Source of the DNA: Phytoseiulus persimilis
Lineage: Eukaryota > Arthropoda > Arachnida > Mesostigmata > Phytoseiidae
Length of the DNA: 64,000 nt
Direction of reading: 5' to 3'
Assembly: GCA_037576195.1 (NCBI GenBank)
Contig: CM075102.1
Span: 868,001-932,000, forward strand
Shown here: in pieces, positions 33,701-45,300 of the stretch
How the letters are laid out: each line of letters opens with the position of its first letter
Position numbering within the stretch: the first letter of the stretch is position 1
Notes under the pieces: generated by a model
Databases searched by the model: none
What the model was told of the DNA's origin: nothing
What the model saw: only the letters and a program-made list of their open reading frames with translations
Translations under genes and position numbers: made by a program

Positions 33701-36382
33701 TCCGGAATCCGAATAGTCACGTACGGTCGGTCGAACGTTGGCGCGTTGTCGTTGACGTCCGTTATCTGCACCGCCACGGTGTAAGTGGTGAAATTGTAGA
33801 GAGTGTTCGCGACGACGGTCAGTTCCGTCGACGGCATTCTCTCGCGGTCGATCGGGACCCCGTCGTGTAGACCACAGCCAGAAGAGGGTCTATGCTGAAG
33901 TAGGAGAAAGGGTCGCCGTTCACGATCGAGTATTTGGCGCCGTCGAGCTTCTTGAGGGCTCCGAGCTCCCGACGACGGCCGTCGGAGCTTTCCGGGACGC
34001 TGAACGTGTAGTTTCCCTCGGCACGCGTTTCCCTGAACGAGCCGTCTCGAACGAACACCACCACCATCGCGGTGCTCGCCGCATTGCTCACAACCGGCCC
34101 GCCGGGAACGGTTTCGAGAGGTTCGCTGTTTATGGCGGAAACGGTGATCTCGTAGCGGGCCTGATGGCGGGCGTCGAGCACTTTGCTGTTGTGGATTTGT
34201 CCGGTGGCGTCGTTTATCTTGAAGCGGTCCTCCGCACCGTTGACGATGCTGAACACGATTCTCGCGTTGACGCCTTCGTCGGCATCGGAGGCGAGCACGC
34301 GGGTCGAGAAAGCTCCGGGCTTGATGCCGCTCCGCACCTGATGGAAATAGAGGCTCGGGTACAGGATGGGCTTGTTGTCGTTGACGTCCGCCACGCGGAC
34401 GCTGATCTTCAACGAGGAGGACAGCGACGGCTGCCCGTTGTCCTTGGCGATAACGGTCAGCTGGTAGAAGGCACACTTTTCACGGTCGAGAGCGGCGGCC
34501 GTCGTGATCCTGCCGTAGATGGGATCGATTTCGAAAGTGTCGCCGTAGAGCAGCTTCACGGATGCCTGGAGCGCGTAGCTCACGGTCCCGTTCGGACCCA
34601 GGTCGTTGTCGGTGGCGGTGACGATCGCGACCAGAGTGTGCGGCGGGGAGTTCTCGCTCAGCGTGACGTTCAGATCGTTGACGGCGAACGATGGCGGCTC
34701 GTCGTTCTCGTCTTGGATGTGGATTTTGAGCGTGGTGTAGGCGAACTTGCGGTTCGGGCCGCCGTCGTGCGCGTAGATCTTCAGCTCGACCAGGTCCTGC
34801 TCCTCGCGGTTCAGGTAGTCGACGGTTGTGACCAGTCCGGTCTTCTTGTCGATGGCGAACCAGTGTCTGTCGTTGCCGGACTCGATCCCGTAGAAGACGA
34901 GAGCGTTCACGCCGGTGTCTTCGTCGGTGGCGGACACGGCCACGACGTAGCTGCCAACGTTGACAGTTTCGCTGAGCGCGACGGAGTACTCGCTCTTCTC
35001 GAACTGAGGCTCGTGGTCGTTGACGTCGTTCACCTGAATGATCAGGAATTTGGTGGACGATCGGGACGGAGCGCCTTTGTCGGTGGCCACGAACGTCAAG
35101 TTGTACCAGGGTACTTTCTCACGATCGAGGACTCCGTCGACGCGCACCGAATAGAAAGTCTGCTCGTTGTCCAGCCTGAAGTGCTTCATGTCGTTCCCCG
35201 CCGAGAGCACCAGATCGGTTTCGCCGTTGAGGCCGTCGTCGCCGTCCAGGACCGATATCGCCGCGACCACCTGATTTCGCTCGGCGTTCTCATCGACGGT
35301 AGCGTCCGTGGCGGACGCCTCACCGAATACTCTGAACGTAATTTGGGGGTCGTGATCGTTTGTATCCACCAGGTTGACCGTGACGTATGTTCGACCATCC
35401 TGCCGGGGAGAGCCGTTGTCGCGTGCGTAGACGGTCAGCACGCAGCTCTTGTTCGCGCCGGTGCCGCTGACCCGGGTCGAGCTACAAACAATGTTGTCGA
35501 AGTTCGTGGATATCACCCCGGTGTATTGATCTATGCTGAACTGATTCGGTTGCTTGGCATTGCTCTCCGCGAGCGAGTAGGAGATCCGCGCGTTGTCGCC
35601 GGCGTCAGCGTCGCTCGCGTGCACCTGCAGCACGCGGTGACCGGCCGGGACCGATTCGTTTATGCTGACAGAGTACGCGGAGTGATCGAAGATGGGTGGG
35701 TTGTCGTTCGTGTCCAGAACCGTTATGTTCACGATGAGGTAGCCGTGGAGGGGCGGGCTGCCCCCGTCCTCGGCGGAAATGTTGAGCGTGTAGAGCTCTT
35801 CTGCTCGCGGTCCAGAGTCGCGACCGTCTCGAGGTACAGGAAGAGGACCGAGTCGGTGTTCGGGTCGTTCGAGGTTCGCAGGTCGAACTTGCCGTCATCG
35901 TTGCCTCTGACTATGCGGTACTTGGACGTTATGCCGTTGTTGCCGATGTCCCTGTCGGTCGCGGTGGTCAGGAAGATCTTCTTGTTGATAGCGCTGGACT
36001 CGCTCAACTGGACCGCCAGACTCGGCTCTGGGAACTGCGGCGAATTGTCGTTGACATCGACCACAACGATTCGAACCTCCACCGGGTAGGTAGGCTGACT
36101 GGACAGCACGACCAAATCGATGCGGTCGTTCTGGAGCGACTCACGGTCGAGAACGGCCGCGGTCCTTATCTCGCCACTCGTTGCGTTGAGCTCGAATTCC
36201 TTGGGCTGATCATTGAAGCGGTACGTGAATCCGGATTGGACCCGTATGAAACCGACGGACGTCCCGATCGGTAGTCCTTCTCTCACTTCGAGGTACACCG
36301 GTTCTGAGTTGCATTCCGGTAAAACGCTCACCGCACACAGCCAGCCTAGAAGCACTGCGAGACGCAGTCTGTTAGATCGCAT
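18759..36382 (-). CDS. ft: Fat-type protocadherin (Fat/FAT4), complete, 12 exons
   Basis: Exons 36382..31219, 30751..30564, 30438..30271, 30177..29979, 28865..28664, 28550..28407, 28324..27181, 27076..26826, 26737..26371, 26135..21652, 21536..20871, 20785..18759. Phases agree at every junction; one intron is GC-AG. The total is 15,004 nt; restoring one base at each of two frameshifts in exon 1 gives 5,001 residues, close to Drosophila Fat and human FAT4. Order: signal peptide; about 34 cadherin repeats to ~3,800 (recurrent DVNDNAP, LDRE, DxD); four EGF modules; laminin-G; a fifth Cys-rich EGF; second laminin-G; membrane segment near 4,460 (IGIVVVIVFFATLICGLFAS); ~520-residue cytoplasmic tail with acidic runs, three HSRQ(N/H)SRDS copies and C-terminal EEYV. 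Known role: receptor for Dachsous, controlling planar polarity and Hippo signalling. The frameshifts probably reflect assembly error, since every residue around them fits. Confidence 0.96.
29054..29087 (+). repeat. (CGGT)n microsatellite in a fat intron
   Basis: CGGT tetranucleotide run, slightly interrupted, inside the 1.1-kb intron between exons ending at 29979 and starting at 28865. A further looser CGGTCGGTCC cluster lies near 29,600. Confidence 0.8.
33864..33871 (-). other. ft: Apparent one-base frameshift in fat exon 1 (second site)
   Basis: Upstream frame reads YFSIDPLLAVVYTT and then shifts; the correct continuation GVPIDRERMPSTELTVVAN lies in the frame one base back. No residues of the cadherin repeat are missing and no splice signals bracket the spot. 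The octamer TCTACACG marks the junction. Confidence 0.8.
35787..35794 (-). other. ft: Apparent one-base frameshift in fat exon 1 (first site)
   Basis: The frame from the signal peptide reads VATLDREQKSS and shifts; the continuation YTLNISAEDGGSPPLHG is one base back, so a single base appears to be missing. The junction again contains TCTACACG. Confidence 0.8.
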
Positions 36383-37470
36383 GGCGGTGCATTCTCGATG
36401 CCCCGATCGCTACGAGCACTTCTTTCTCATAGTTCTTCTCGTCGAGCAATCAGGCACGCACAAGTTCACGCACACTGCTCACAGTCATTCCTCAACACAT
36501 CACACACCACGTGGAGTTTCACGTGCTAACCGTCCACTGCGTGCACTGCTAGAAATCACTGCACTCAAATAGAACATTCCATCCGACGAGTATCGCCATG
36601 ATCGTGCATCTGAGGAGCACTTGTTGTTGTTGTTGTTGCTGCTGCTGCTGCCGCCGCTTCTGCTGTACGGAGAAAGCTACTGACAAAATTCAAGCGGCGA
36701 GTCGAGCGAGCAGAAGCGCCAGCCGCCAGCGGGTACCGACGAGAGCCCCTGTGAATCCTCTCCCCTCGGGTTCGGCGCTCGTTTGCTCCATTGGTTGCTT
36801 CAGCCGTTCGTTCTGGCTGGTTGGTGGCTGGCTGGTTGTTACTTCTGGCGAGTGGCAGGTTGCTCGGACCGCCGCGCCGTACCCTCGATGGCCGAGCGAC
36901 AGACGCGCAGAGAGCGGCCAGAACACCGGCAGAAAGGCCCGCTGCATACCAGGCAGAAGAAGAGAGGCACTCCTCGTTTCGGCGAGGGGGCATGCCGCCG
37001 CCGCCACCACCACCACCATGACTAAAGAGAGATCTGCAAACAGCGCACTGAAAAACACGCCACGCGGAACTGGCTCTCATCACCAGTGTCGCTCACGGGT
37101 AAGATCCACCGACCAGCCCACGTGAGGATCGGAACTCCCCTGTTCTCGCGATGAGCTGTGCCTACGAAAGTACGAGTTGAGTTCTGTCACACCGAGTCGC
37201 AGGCCTAGTCTGCTCCTCAGGTCGCTGTTGCAATTCATGAGTTTTCCGACTGATCGGTGCAGAGTCTCTTCAGATTTCCGCCTTGTCGAATCCTGCCGAC
37301 CCATGGATGCACGAACCCGAAATACGTTGCAGCCGGAAATCGATGTTTTCAGTGCCGCGTAGACATTCGTTTCCACGCTCCGCTCTCCCCGAACGGAAAA
37401 CACCCTGTCTCCGCTTCGGTCAGCGCGGATGTCAATCTGAAGCATTCTCGATGGGCATTCATTGAGCGAT
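36383..37470. promoter_or_regulatory. Upstream region and probable 5' UTR of fat
   Basis: Directly upstream of the Fat start codon. It has a (GTT)n-(GCT)n microsatellite at about 36,620-36,660, a CGCC/ACC repeat at about 36,990-37,018, and GC-rich sequence. Several open frames on both strands through the repeats are low-complexity artefacts. The transcription start is not placed. Confidence 0.4.
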
Positions 37471-40400
37471 TATACCGAATACGTACTTTCTACAACCGGC
37501 CCGATGCACTCGACATGCTTCGATGCCTGAGTACTCGGTCGACTCGCTCTGAGCTCAGCTCAGCATAAGGAGTCATCAGCGTATAGGCCTCATGATAATT
37601 TCCGTGGTCATGTGAAAGAGAGTTAGAATTCCCGCGCTGAGCGTAGTAGCATTCATCTCTGCTCTCAAGATGCTCATGCGGCCTCAGGCCTGCGTGGATG
37701 GGGTGAAGATAACAAGTTTCGCTTTGATCGGAGAAGGAATCATAATTATAATGATAATTATCATCATCATAATCACCTATTATCAGTACTTCCGCAAGTG
37801 TTGGGGCGAAAATTGATATCAGGTCCTCACGGTGCAAACGCTGCCCTGATGCATCGTGGACTCTTCCAGAGCTCGGAAGAAGCTCATGAAGCCTTCGGAC
37901 GAAGGCTCGAAACACTCGATTCAACGGTAAATTCCGGATTTCGGAGGGAACGGGCTGACCTGGTCGATGATCATTGTAATAATAATGATAACACACAATG
38001 AATAATGCACGGGGAAAACAGTGGAAAATAATTCACACGAGGATTCCAAACTGGTACCCTCCATTTCCGAACTGGGACTGTGATGACTACGGAATCTCAC
38101 TTCCGCGGTGGGAGGACTCGGACACGGCTGCCTTGTTCGCGGATTTGGATACATCGACAAGTCTCAACCCATCAGGAGCCGTAAAGGGGAAAGTTGCCAT
38201 ACCCGGAAACTGCTTAAATATTCGTCTTGAAATCACTTCCAGAGGTAACTGAGTAGAGAGCGGAGTGGAAGGAAATTTGGAATTCGAAATCGGGAAGACC
38301 AAATTCAGGTTACCCAAAAGGGAAGCTGCGATCTCGAGCAGAAAAAACGCCTGTGTCCTGCGATATCGCGGAAATGACTCATTTTCTCACGGGGCAGAAG
38401 TGTCGACGAATTCCTCGCATGACCAGCTACCTCCACTCTGAATTTCAGCTCGCCGGAGTCTGGAACCGATGGAGGAAGAGTTGCAATTTCTGCGATTTAT
38501 CGTATTCTTCGTCTCAAGGTCGGTGAATTCCGACTCGGAGGGTAGCTGGCGGCGTTGTAGATTCATCAGACCTATGGAACTCGGGATCGGAAGGGCCGTA
38601 TCCAAATCATTCCAAGAGGAAGTTGAAATTCCACGAAAAATTCTACCCGTTTCTCGCGATATCGTGAAACCGGCTGCTTCATTCCCGCCTTCAAAACCAT
38701 AGACGACTTCTCCTCATTGTCAGCTACCCCCAGTCCGATTTTCAGCTGGCTAGTGCCCAGAAAAGTGGCGGAAATTTCAGCTCTAGACTTTGAAATTGCC
38801 CGCCAGTGATTCCTTCGAGCTCCGGATGCCCTCTCCGATCAGCTCTGTCCACACTTCGACCCCACCGGCTGGCGCGTCGGAGATATCGCGAAGATTTGAA
38901 CTAGGCTGAGTTCCACAGCCAGCTTCGGCTTCGAGCGAGCAAGCTTGATCTAATAATCACTCCAAACCAACTCCTAGAAGGGACTCGATTCCCTTCTCAG
39001 GATACTCCCTGAACTTCCCGAATTCTCTCGAAGAAACTGGAGCTTGTTAGACGAAAGAGGGGGTCGAATGTTCCCAGTTTCGGTACATTCCCCAAAACAC
39101 GTCCCCGCCTCCGCTTCTTGACCGGCTGAAAGAATGGACCCCGAGCGTTCATTCGGGGAAATACGATGGACGAAACCTAAAGATCCTCAGCGGGACTCTT
39201 GACACACAGCTTTGCGGAAAAAACAATATGCCGTTTTCTCCAAGTTGGTCGTTGATTTTATTGAACGAAATGCGCGGGCGAAACGTGGAAATGATTCGTA
39301 CAAAGCTCGTCTACGGTACAAACTCGTTGCCATGCAGTCAAAGAGTTCGTTCATGGGCTGCGTATTTCGATGAGTGAATACATTTTACCTTTCGCATTCT
39401 ATCGCACAAACTTCGGCATCATCTGTTGTTTCATTTTCGCCACGTCGACGTTCCCAACGAAATCGACGGCGGATACACTGTGGACACTCGCAGACACGAA
39501 TATGGTATTTGGACATAGAGAGCAGTTTATGAATGGCGGCCATTCTAACTCGAGAAAGGGTCGCAGTCGGCCTGCGATTAGCGAACGGGGGGCTGTGACT
39601 GCGCTGCCTCCCGGACGAAATTCATTTTCTGCGTCGTGGAGTTCGCGTCGAATTCGAACGGGCCGATTCGTCGTCGGAGTCTGGCAGATCCCCGAGACAG
39701 GAGTAGAGGTCGCCTTCCTCCCACCAACGATCGTTCGTCTCCGAATCGGCGCACAACCGATCTCTTCGAGACGCTGCTCCTGACAAGACTCCCGATAGGT
39801 ACGCATCCACACCCTGCCTTGAGCCTGAAATCCACTAGATCTGTTGATTAGAGGCCGCGGCTCAAAACTTCGAAGATTCTTCGCGCATAACAAATATTTT
39901 GGAACTGAGTCTGGGTACAGCTGGGGCAGGGGGTGGGAACTCCGTGCAGAATCGAAAAGCATCTCAAGTATCTACTAACGATGCACAACCGATCGCCAGC
40001 TGATCTGTGAAAATCCCAATAGCATACTCGGCGATCGATCCCGACATACTCATATTTCACCCCATTGGTCTCTTATTCGTTCCCTCCGCTGTTCTAATAC
40101 TCTCTCTTTCTTCTCTTCCTTTCTCTCTGTCTCTCTCTTCCCGAAATTTCATCGTCGATCGGAGGAGACCTCCCTGTTCAGTTTACTTCCTTCCGCAAAG
40201 CTACTCCGCTCATCGATGATAAATAAACAGAGCTAGCAGGAGCGAGACTGTTCGTCGAAGCTGCTTCTGTTGTGATTTATGCTTAACCGTGCCGCTGCTG
40301 CTGCTGATACTGGATTGTGGTTGTGGTTCTGTCTCAATCTTGTGCTGATGATGCTGTATGGGGAATAAGGTCGGAGCTGCGTCCAGATGACTCTCTGGAT

Positions 40401-42310
40401 TCAGCTTATTTCGTTCGAATAGTCTTTTCTCAGAAGATCCCTTCTTCTTTTCCTTTCTCTTTTCCTTGCCCGAAGAGTCTAAAGTGCTGGAAAACGGAAA
40501 CAGAAAACAACTCTGTTAGTACAAGCCGAGGTGGTTATGAAACGGTCGGTGGAAATCCGGTTCCTAGTATATCCAGTATGATGTCAGCTCAAACTCCGGT
40601 TAGTCAGGTTGTCAGACAGGGTGGAAAGTGGTGGTTGATGCTTCCGCTGCGTCGGTTGGAAGCCTCGACGGTGAAGCCTTAATGGAGATTTCATTCGGGT
40701 GCCGATTATCTCGAGCAAATAAAAATCGGATCACATCCCGGAGCGATGCAGAAGACGCGCCTAAAAATTCTCGAGGAATCGGCATCACGAGGAAAGAACT
40801 CACTGCGACCACGTCAAAACGAACAAGCGAGAACGAAAAACAAAAGAGAAGTCAACAAAAATCTAAGGAGAGAGCACGATGCGGCTTTTATTGATACGGA
40901 GTGCGTCGAACGTTAACTCGATCAAGGTTTCGCTGGATAGATCAAATTAAACTTATCGCATGCTTGCATTGCCACATGAGTCGACCCCGAGACGTCATAT
41001 GGAACTTGTCTATCCATGGTGAACTCGAGCGATTGGATCCGAGCCGCCGAATGTGGTCGATGTCGAGGGCGCCCGTTTTCCGTATCTCCCGTCTACACTT
41101 GCCACACTCGAATGAAGTCTCCCGTCGATCGTGTCGGAAAGAGGGAGAAGTTCGCCGATCGGGTGTTCTCTATGGCTCTCTCGAAACCCGCTGATCGCGG
41201 CCTATCGTTGAATGTAACTTTCTTCATCATTCCAGCCTTCACCCCGGAAAGACGACGAAGATATTCTATGATGACTAGCGTGGAATTTCCCGGATACATT
41301 GCAACAACATCTTCGCGTTAGGCTCTCCGTTTAGATTACAGACAGAAATTCTCCGACGTGTGGCACAATCTTGGCTGATCGCTTGCGATCTGACGGCGAG
41401 TCGGCCGCCTGGCCGGCCCGAAAGCCCCGGCGAGAGAGGCGGCGGTGACTCCACGATAAGACTACGGCGACGATGATGACGATGATGGAGATGGAAATCC
41501 TCTCCCAGGAACTCCCGAACGTTCACTTGCTGATTGCAGGATTGATGCGGATGGTGACTGAGAGGAGGGACGTTCTGGACAGACGCATCTAGCTGGTGGG
41601 GCGATATGACAGATGATCCGGAAGGCGCCAGCGTGAAGGATCTTAATTTCAGAACTCTGTCGATTTCCAGCGCTTCATTTTGCTCGGTTTGCTGCCGGGA
41701 TGAAGGCCGATCGATAACAACAGTCGCAATGATTCGAGAGTCGAGTCGGCGTTATCTTCATTCGATTCCAGAGACAGATAGAGACAGCACTAGACGAGAC
41801 GGAAAGCACTGCACACACTCAACGCACACGATAACCCAATTCCTCGGACTCCGGACAAACAGGGAGGTGACCCAGTTCACACGATCCTCGATCCACGCGA
41901 CCTCGAACTGAGACACCCGGGCTCGACTTCTCAGCGTCGACCTCGGGAGTCTCTTCCGCGAGCGAACCAGTGATTCGAAAACGACGCGCGGCGGGAAACG
42001 CGTTCGGGGAGCTGAAAGGCTCCGGTTGATGCTGCCGGACGATCAGTTCATTATCTGATCCGGGGCAAAACTCTGGAAGCTGTCCTCGGAAAACTCGGAA
42101 AAAAAACAGATTCGAAGAGAAGGAGCCCTTGATTGGAACCGATCCGACACCAGAGTCATTCAATTGTTAAAATAGCGGAAACAACCGGAACAAGTACTAC
42201 ATGTGAGCAAGTCACCAGCGCCCTGAATCACGGGAAGATCCCCAAGAAGGAATGAACCGTTCATGCTGTGCAGAATTGAGAGACTGAAGGAAGGAGGCTG
42301 AAGCGAATAC
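37471..42310. other. 4.8-kb intergenic region between fat and the septin gene
   Basis: No gene I can support. Contents: an ATAAT/ATCAT simple repeat near 37,740-37,785; two diverged tandem copies of a ~300-bp unit at about 38,240-38,760 (see separate entry); a pyrimidine-rich CT tract at about 40,085-40,140; a CTG run near 40,295. On the minus strand two short stretches look protein-like: 39,622-39,810 (acidic, DSETNDRWWEEGDLYSCLGD) and 41,093-41,299 (ATG start, MKKVTFNDRPRSAGFERAIE). They might be exons of an unidentified minus-strand gene, but I could not join them. Confidence 0.35.
38240..38760. repeat. Diverged tandem duplication, unit about 300 bp
   Basis: Landmarks recur about 297-300 bp apart: GCGATATCG at 38360 and 38656; CAGCTACC at 38424 and 38721, each followed by a similar AATTTCAGCT / GATTTTCAGCT segment. 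Identity is moderate. A third weak GATATCGCGAA occurs near 38,882. No coding capacity. Confidence 0.5.
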
Positions 42311-45300
42311 TCACTCTCTGTTGTCGAGGGTCATCTTCTTGATGATGTCTTCGTACTCTTTGTGAGTCGAATCGAACGCCATTCTCTCGCGTTCCAGATT
42401 CTTCTCGCGTTCCTCGAGCTCGGCTCGCTGCTTTTCGAGCATTTTCATCTGCTGGTGATGACGGTGCGTCCGTTCGACCTCGACATTCTCTAGCTTCTGG
42501 AGCTGGAATCAAAGCAGGTATTAAAAATCCACCAATCGCTTCATCAGAGATTGATCCTCCAATCCATTCGCATTTCAGAGATTCTGTTGCTGGCAGCGCG
42601 ATCTCGTTCCGTCGTGAGCATCGGCGGAGAAGCGCCTTCAACGTCCGCGGGGAAACCTCGAATGAAGTTACCTTTTCCTTGACTTTCATCGCGAAAACGT
42701 CCTCGCAGTCTTGGCGCATTCTCTCTATTCTCAAGTCATTCTCCTTCTTCTCCTCTTCCATCTGAGCCAGAGGATTCTTGTTACTGCTTCCTTCCGGAGG
42801 TACCGGTGGTACCACCGGTGAGCTTGCGAACCCTGAGTAACGAAAAAGAATGATTGAAGCCATTGGTTTGTTGCTAGTGCGGTCTCCCGTCGACGAAATG
42901 GTCCTGATTCGATTTGCAGCCGTACGATTCACTGGAAGTACCTGAAGTGCTCGTAGTGGCAATTGTGAGTGACTTCCTTGAGGTCTTGCATGTGACTGCG
43001 GATGAGCAAGTTCCGCAAAGGAATGAAATCACAGTGCTCGATTGAGTCTACCTCAACGACGCCCCAGGGATACTTCCTCGCCCGGACCTAGGAAAGAAAC
43101 CGTCTCTGCTCAGCTCTGCCCATTATACCGGACTTATAGGCACTCAGTCCATCCAGCATTCGATCCGGATCGGAACTCAGTTCTAGAAGGGAAAAAGACC
43201 GAAAGCACTGAGAGACGGGAACAGCGTTCTCTCGGAAAGGACGGGTGGAGCCTACCTTCTTGCCGGCGACTTCTATTAGAGCGTTGGAGCCTACAACGGC
43301 GAACGGGAGCCGGTCCTTAATCGATTTGCTCTTCTCGCCGTCCGCGTTATCAGCCGAGCCGTTTTCAATGATTTCGTTCAACGGTGGGAAGTCGTATACC
43401 TTCGAAGCGGAGCCGTTGTTATTGATTGATAATCTGCTTCCACATTTTCGTTTCCCCACACAGCAGAAACGGCTGCGGTACAGTTTCGATCGGAGGAAAA
43501 CCGCTCGCAAGAGAATAATCGGCGTCGTTGAGCTACCTTGATGCCGTGTTGAGTCAATTCGTTTTGAATCCTCCTTTTGAAGAGCTGGCATTCCTCAGGA
43601 GTGAACGTATCGGCTTTCGCGATCACCGGTACGATATTCACCTGAAAGTCCGCGACAACGGTTGAATCATTCACTCTTCTCTTTCATGGACCGCCGTCGG
43701 CACGCTGACGACGGATCGCCGCGCAACAGATCGGGATCGATGGAACAAACCTTGTCATGCAGCTTTTTCATAACCTCCACATCAAGCGGCTTCAGACCGT
43801 GTCCAGAAGGTGCGATGAAGTACAGGCAGCAATGGACTCTGGAATTGATGAGACGACAGTAAACCATCAGTTTCTCTGATACTGATCACATTCTGCAGTT
43901 TTCATTGAACGAAACTTTGATGGTATTCGCCGTGGGTACCTGTTGTCGACGATGTGAGCATTCCTCTGTATCTTGGTTTCTTCCTGCAAATACTCGGCGT
44001 ATTTGTCTTCGATGAAATCCGTGATGGGAACCCAGCAGTTCGTGTTGTCCAGGTTGCCGCCGAACCCAGGGGTGTCCACAATGGTCAGAGTCAGCGTCAC
44101 CTGGCCCTCCTTCGGAAAAAAAGCAATCAACGATCAGCGACCTGCACGTCATCCGGCGCGCCTCTAGATTCGATGACGACGAGAAAATGGGAAACCGGAC
44201 TCACTTGTAGAACAACTTTGGTAGTCTCGACCTGAACAGTTTTCTCAACGGTTCGCTTCGACGGACCGGGATAGTCTGCCGAGTAGATGTCGGCGCAAAA
44301 TAACGAGTTCACCAAAGTGCTTTTACCTAAACCCGACTCGCCGCACACCATAAGGGTGAATTCAAAACCTCTCTTGACGGTTTTGTTGTAAACCTGCAAG
44401 GAACAAGACGTCGCTGAATCGACTATTTTGTTTCGTAACGACCGTCGGCTGGTTTTCGGATGGTATAAGAGCGTTTCCGGAGGATTCCGTTGCCCTGTCC
44501 ATTCAGGCCCTCCGGAGTTCGAAACCACGCAGCTGCCAGAAAAACAAACCCAAAGAATGAAATACCTGTTCCGGTAGTGTGGAGAACCCGACAGGGCCGT
44601 CGAGTTTGCTGAGAGTGTTTCCTGCCACATCCTTGTACTTCGAACTGTAGTCTCCACTTCCGCCGTTCGTATCAGATCTGAAGCTGCTGGATGCGTACAC
44701 CGAGCCTTTCTCCGCACGGGGCGACTCGTAACCCTTCTGATATTCTTTCGAAGCGAGCTGTAGTACAAGGAAGTATCAACTGAGTGGGGATACCAGGGTT
44801 TTAAACGACTTCGTTTCGAATCCTGTATCGGGCGAAGCTTCCTCCAAGTTGACGCAGAGAGAGAGAGAGAGGGAATCCGTCGCACACTGGACCTAGATCG
44901 TGAGGAGTCATGTCAACACAGCCAGTGAGCGGACCGTGAACTGAACTCCGATCTGCACATGAATTCAATTCCCACCAGTCCAATTTCTAATTCCTGCAGA
45001 TGAACTGCGATGCTCGTGGCAGAATTGGCGAAACGAAATCGCGGGAGGGTAGTAATCGGGCGGAATAAGGCCAGCTCGATCCTGACCGGCTGGTGTATGG
45101 GAGAAATTCGTGAGACGATATTCCTGTTTTGGAAGCCCACAAGCGTGGGGAAGCTATTAGTTAGCACCGGTGAACCGGAACGCTTGGTTAGATGAAGTCC
45201 CGAACTGACGCGATTTAAGCGTCTCCCACTTGACAAGACAACCAAACGCGTCCACCTCAGTTCGTGGATTCATATGAAGTGGATCAGAGTGGAAGAATTC

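Noticed and set aside
33864..35794. Programmed ribosomal frameshifting in fat
   Set aside because: Both shifts are -1, but the shared octamer is in a different codon phase at each and no slippery heptamer is present; one missing base is simpler.
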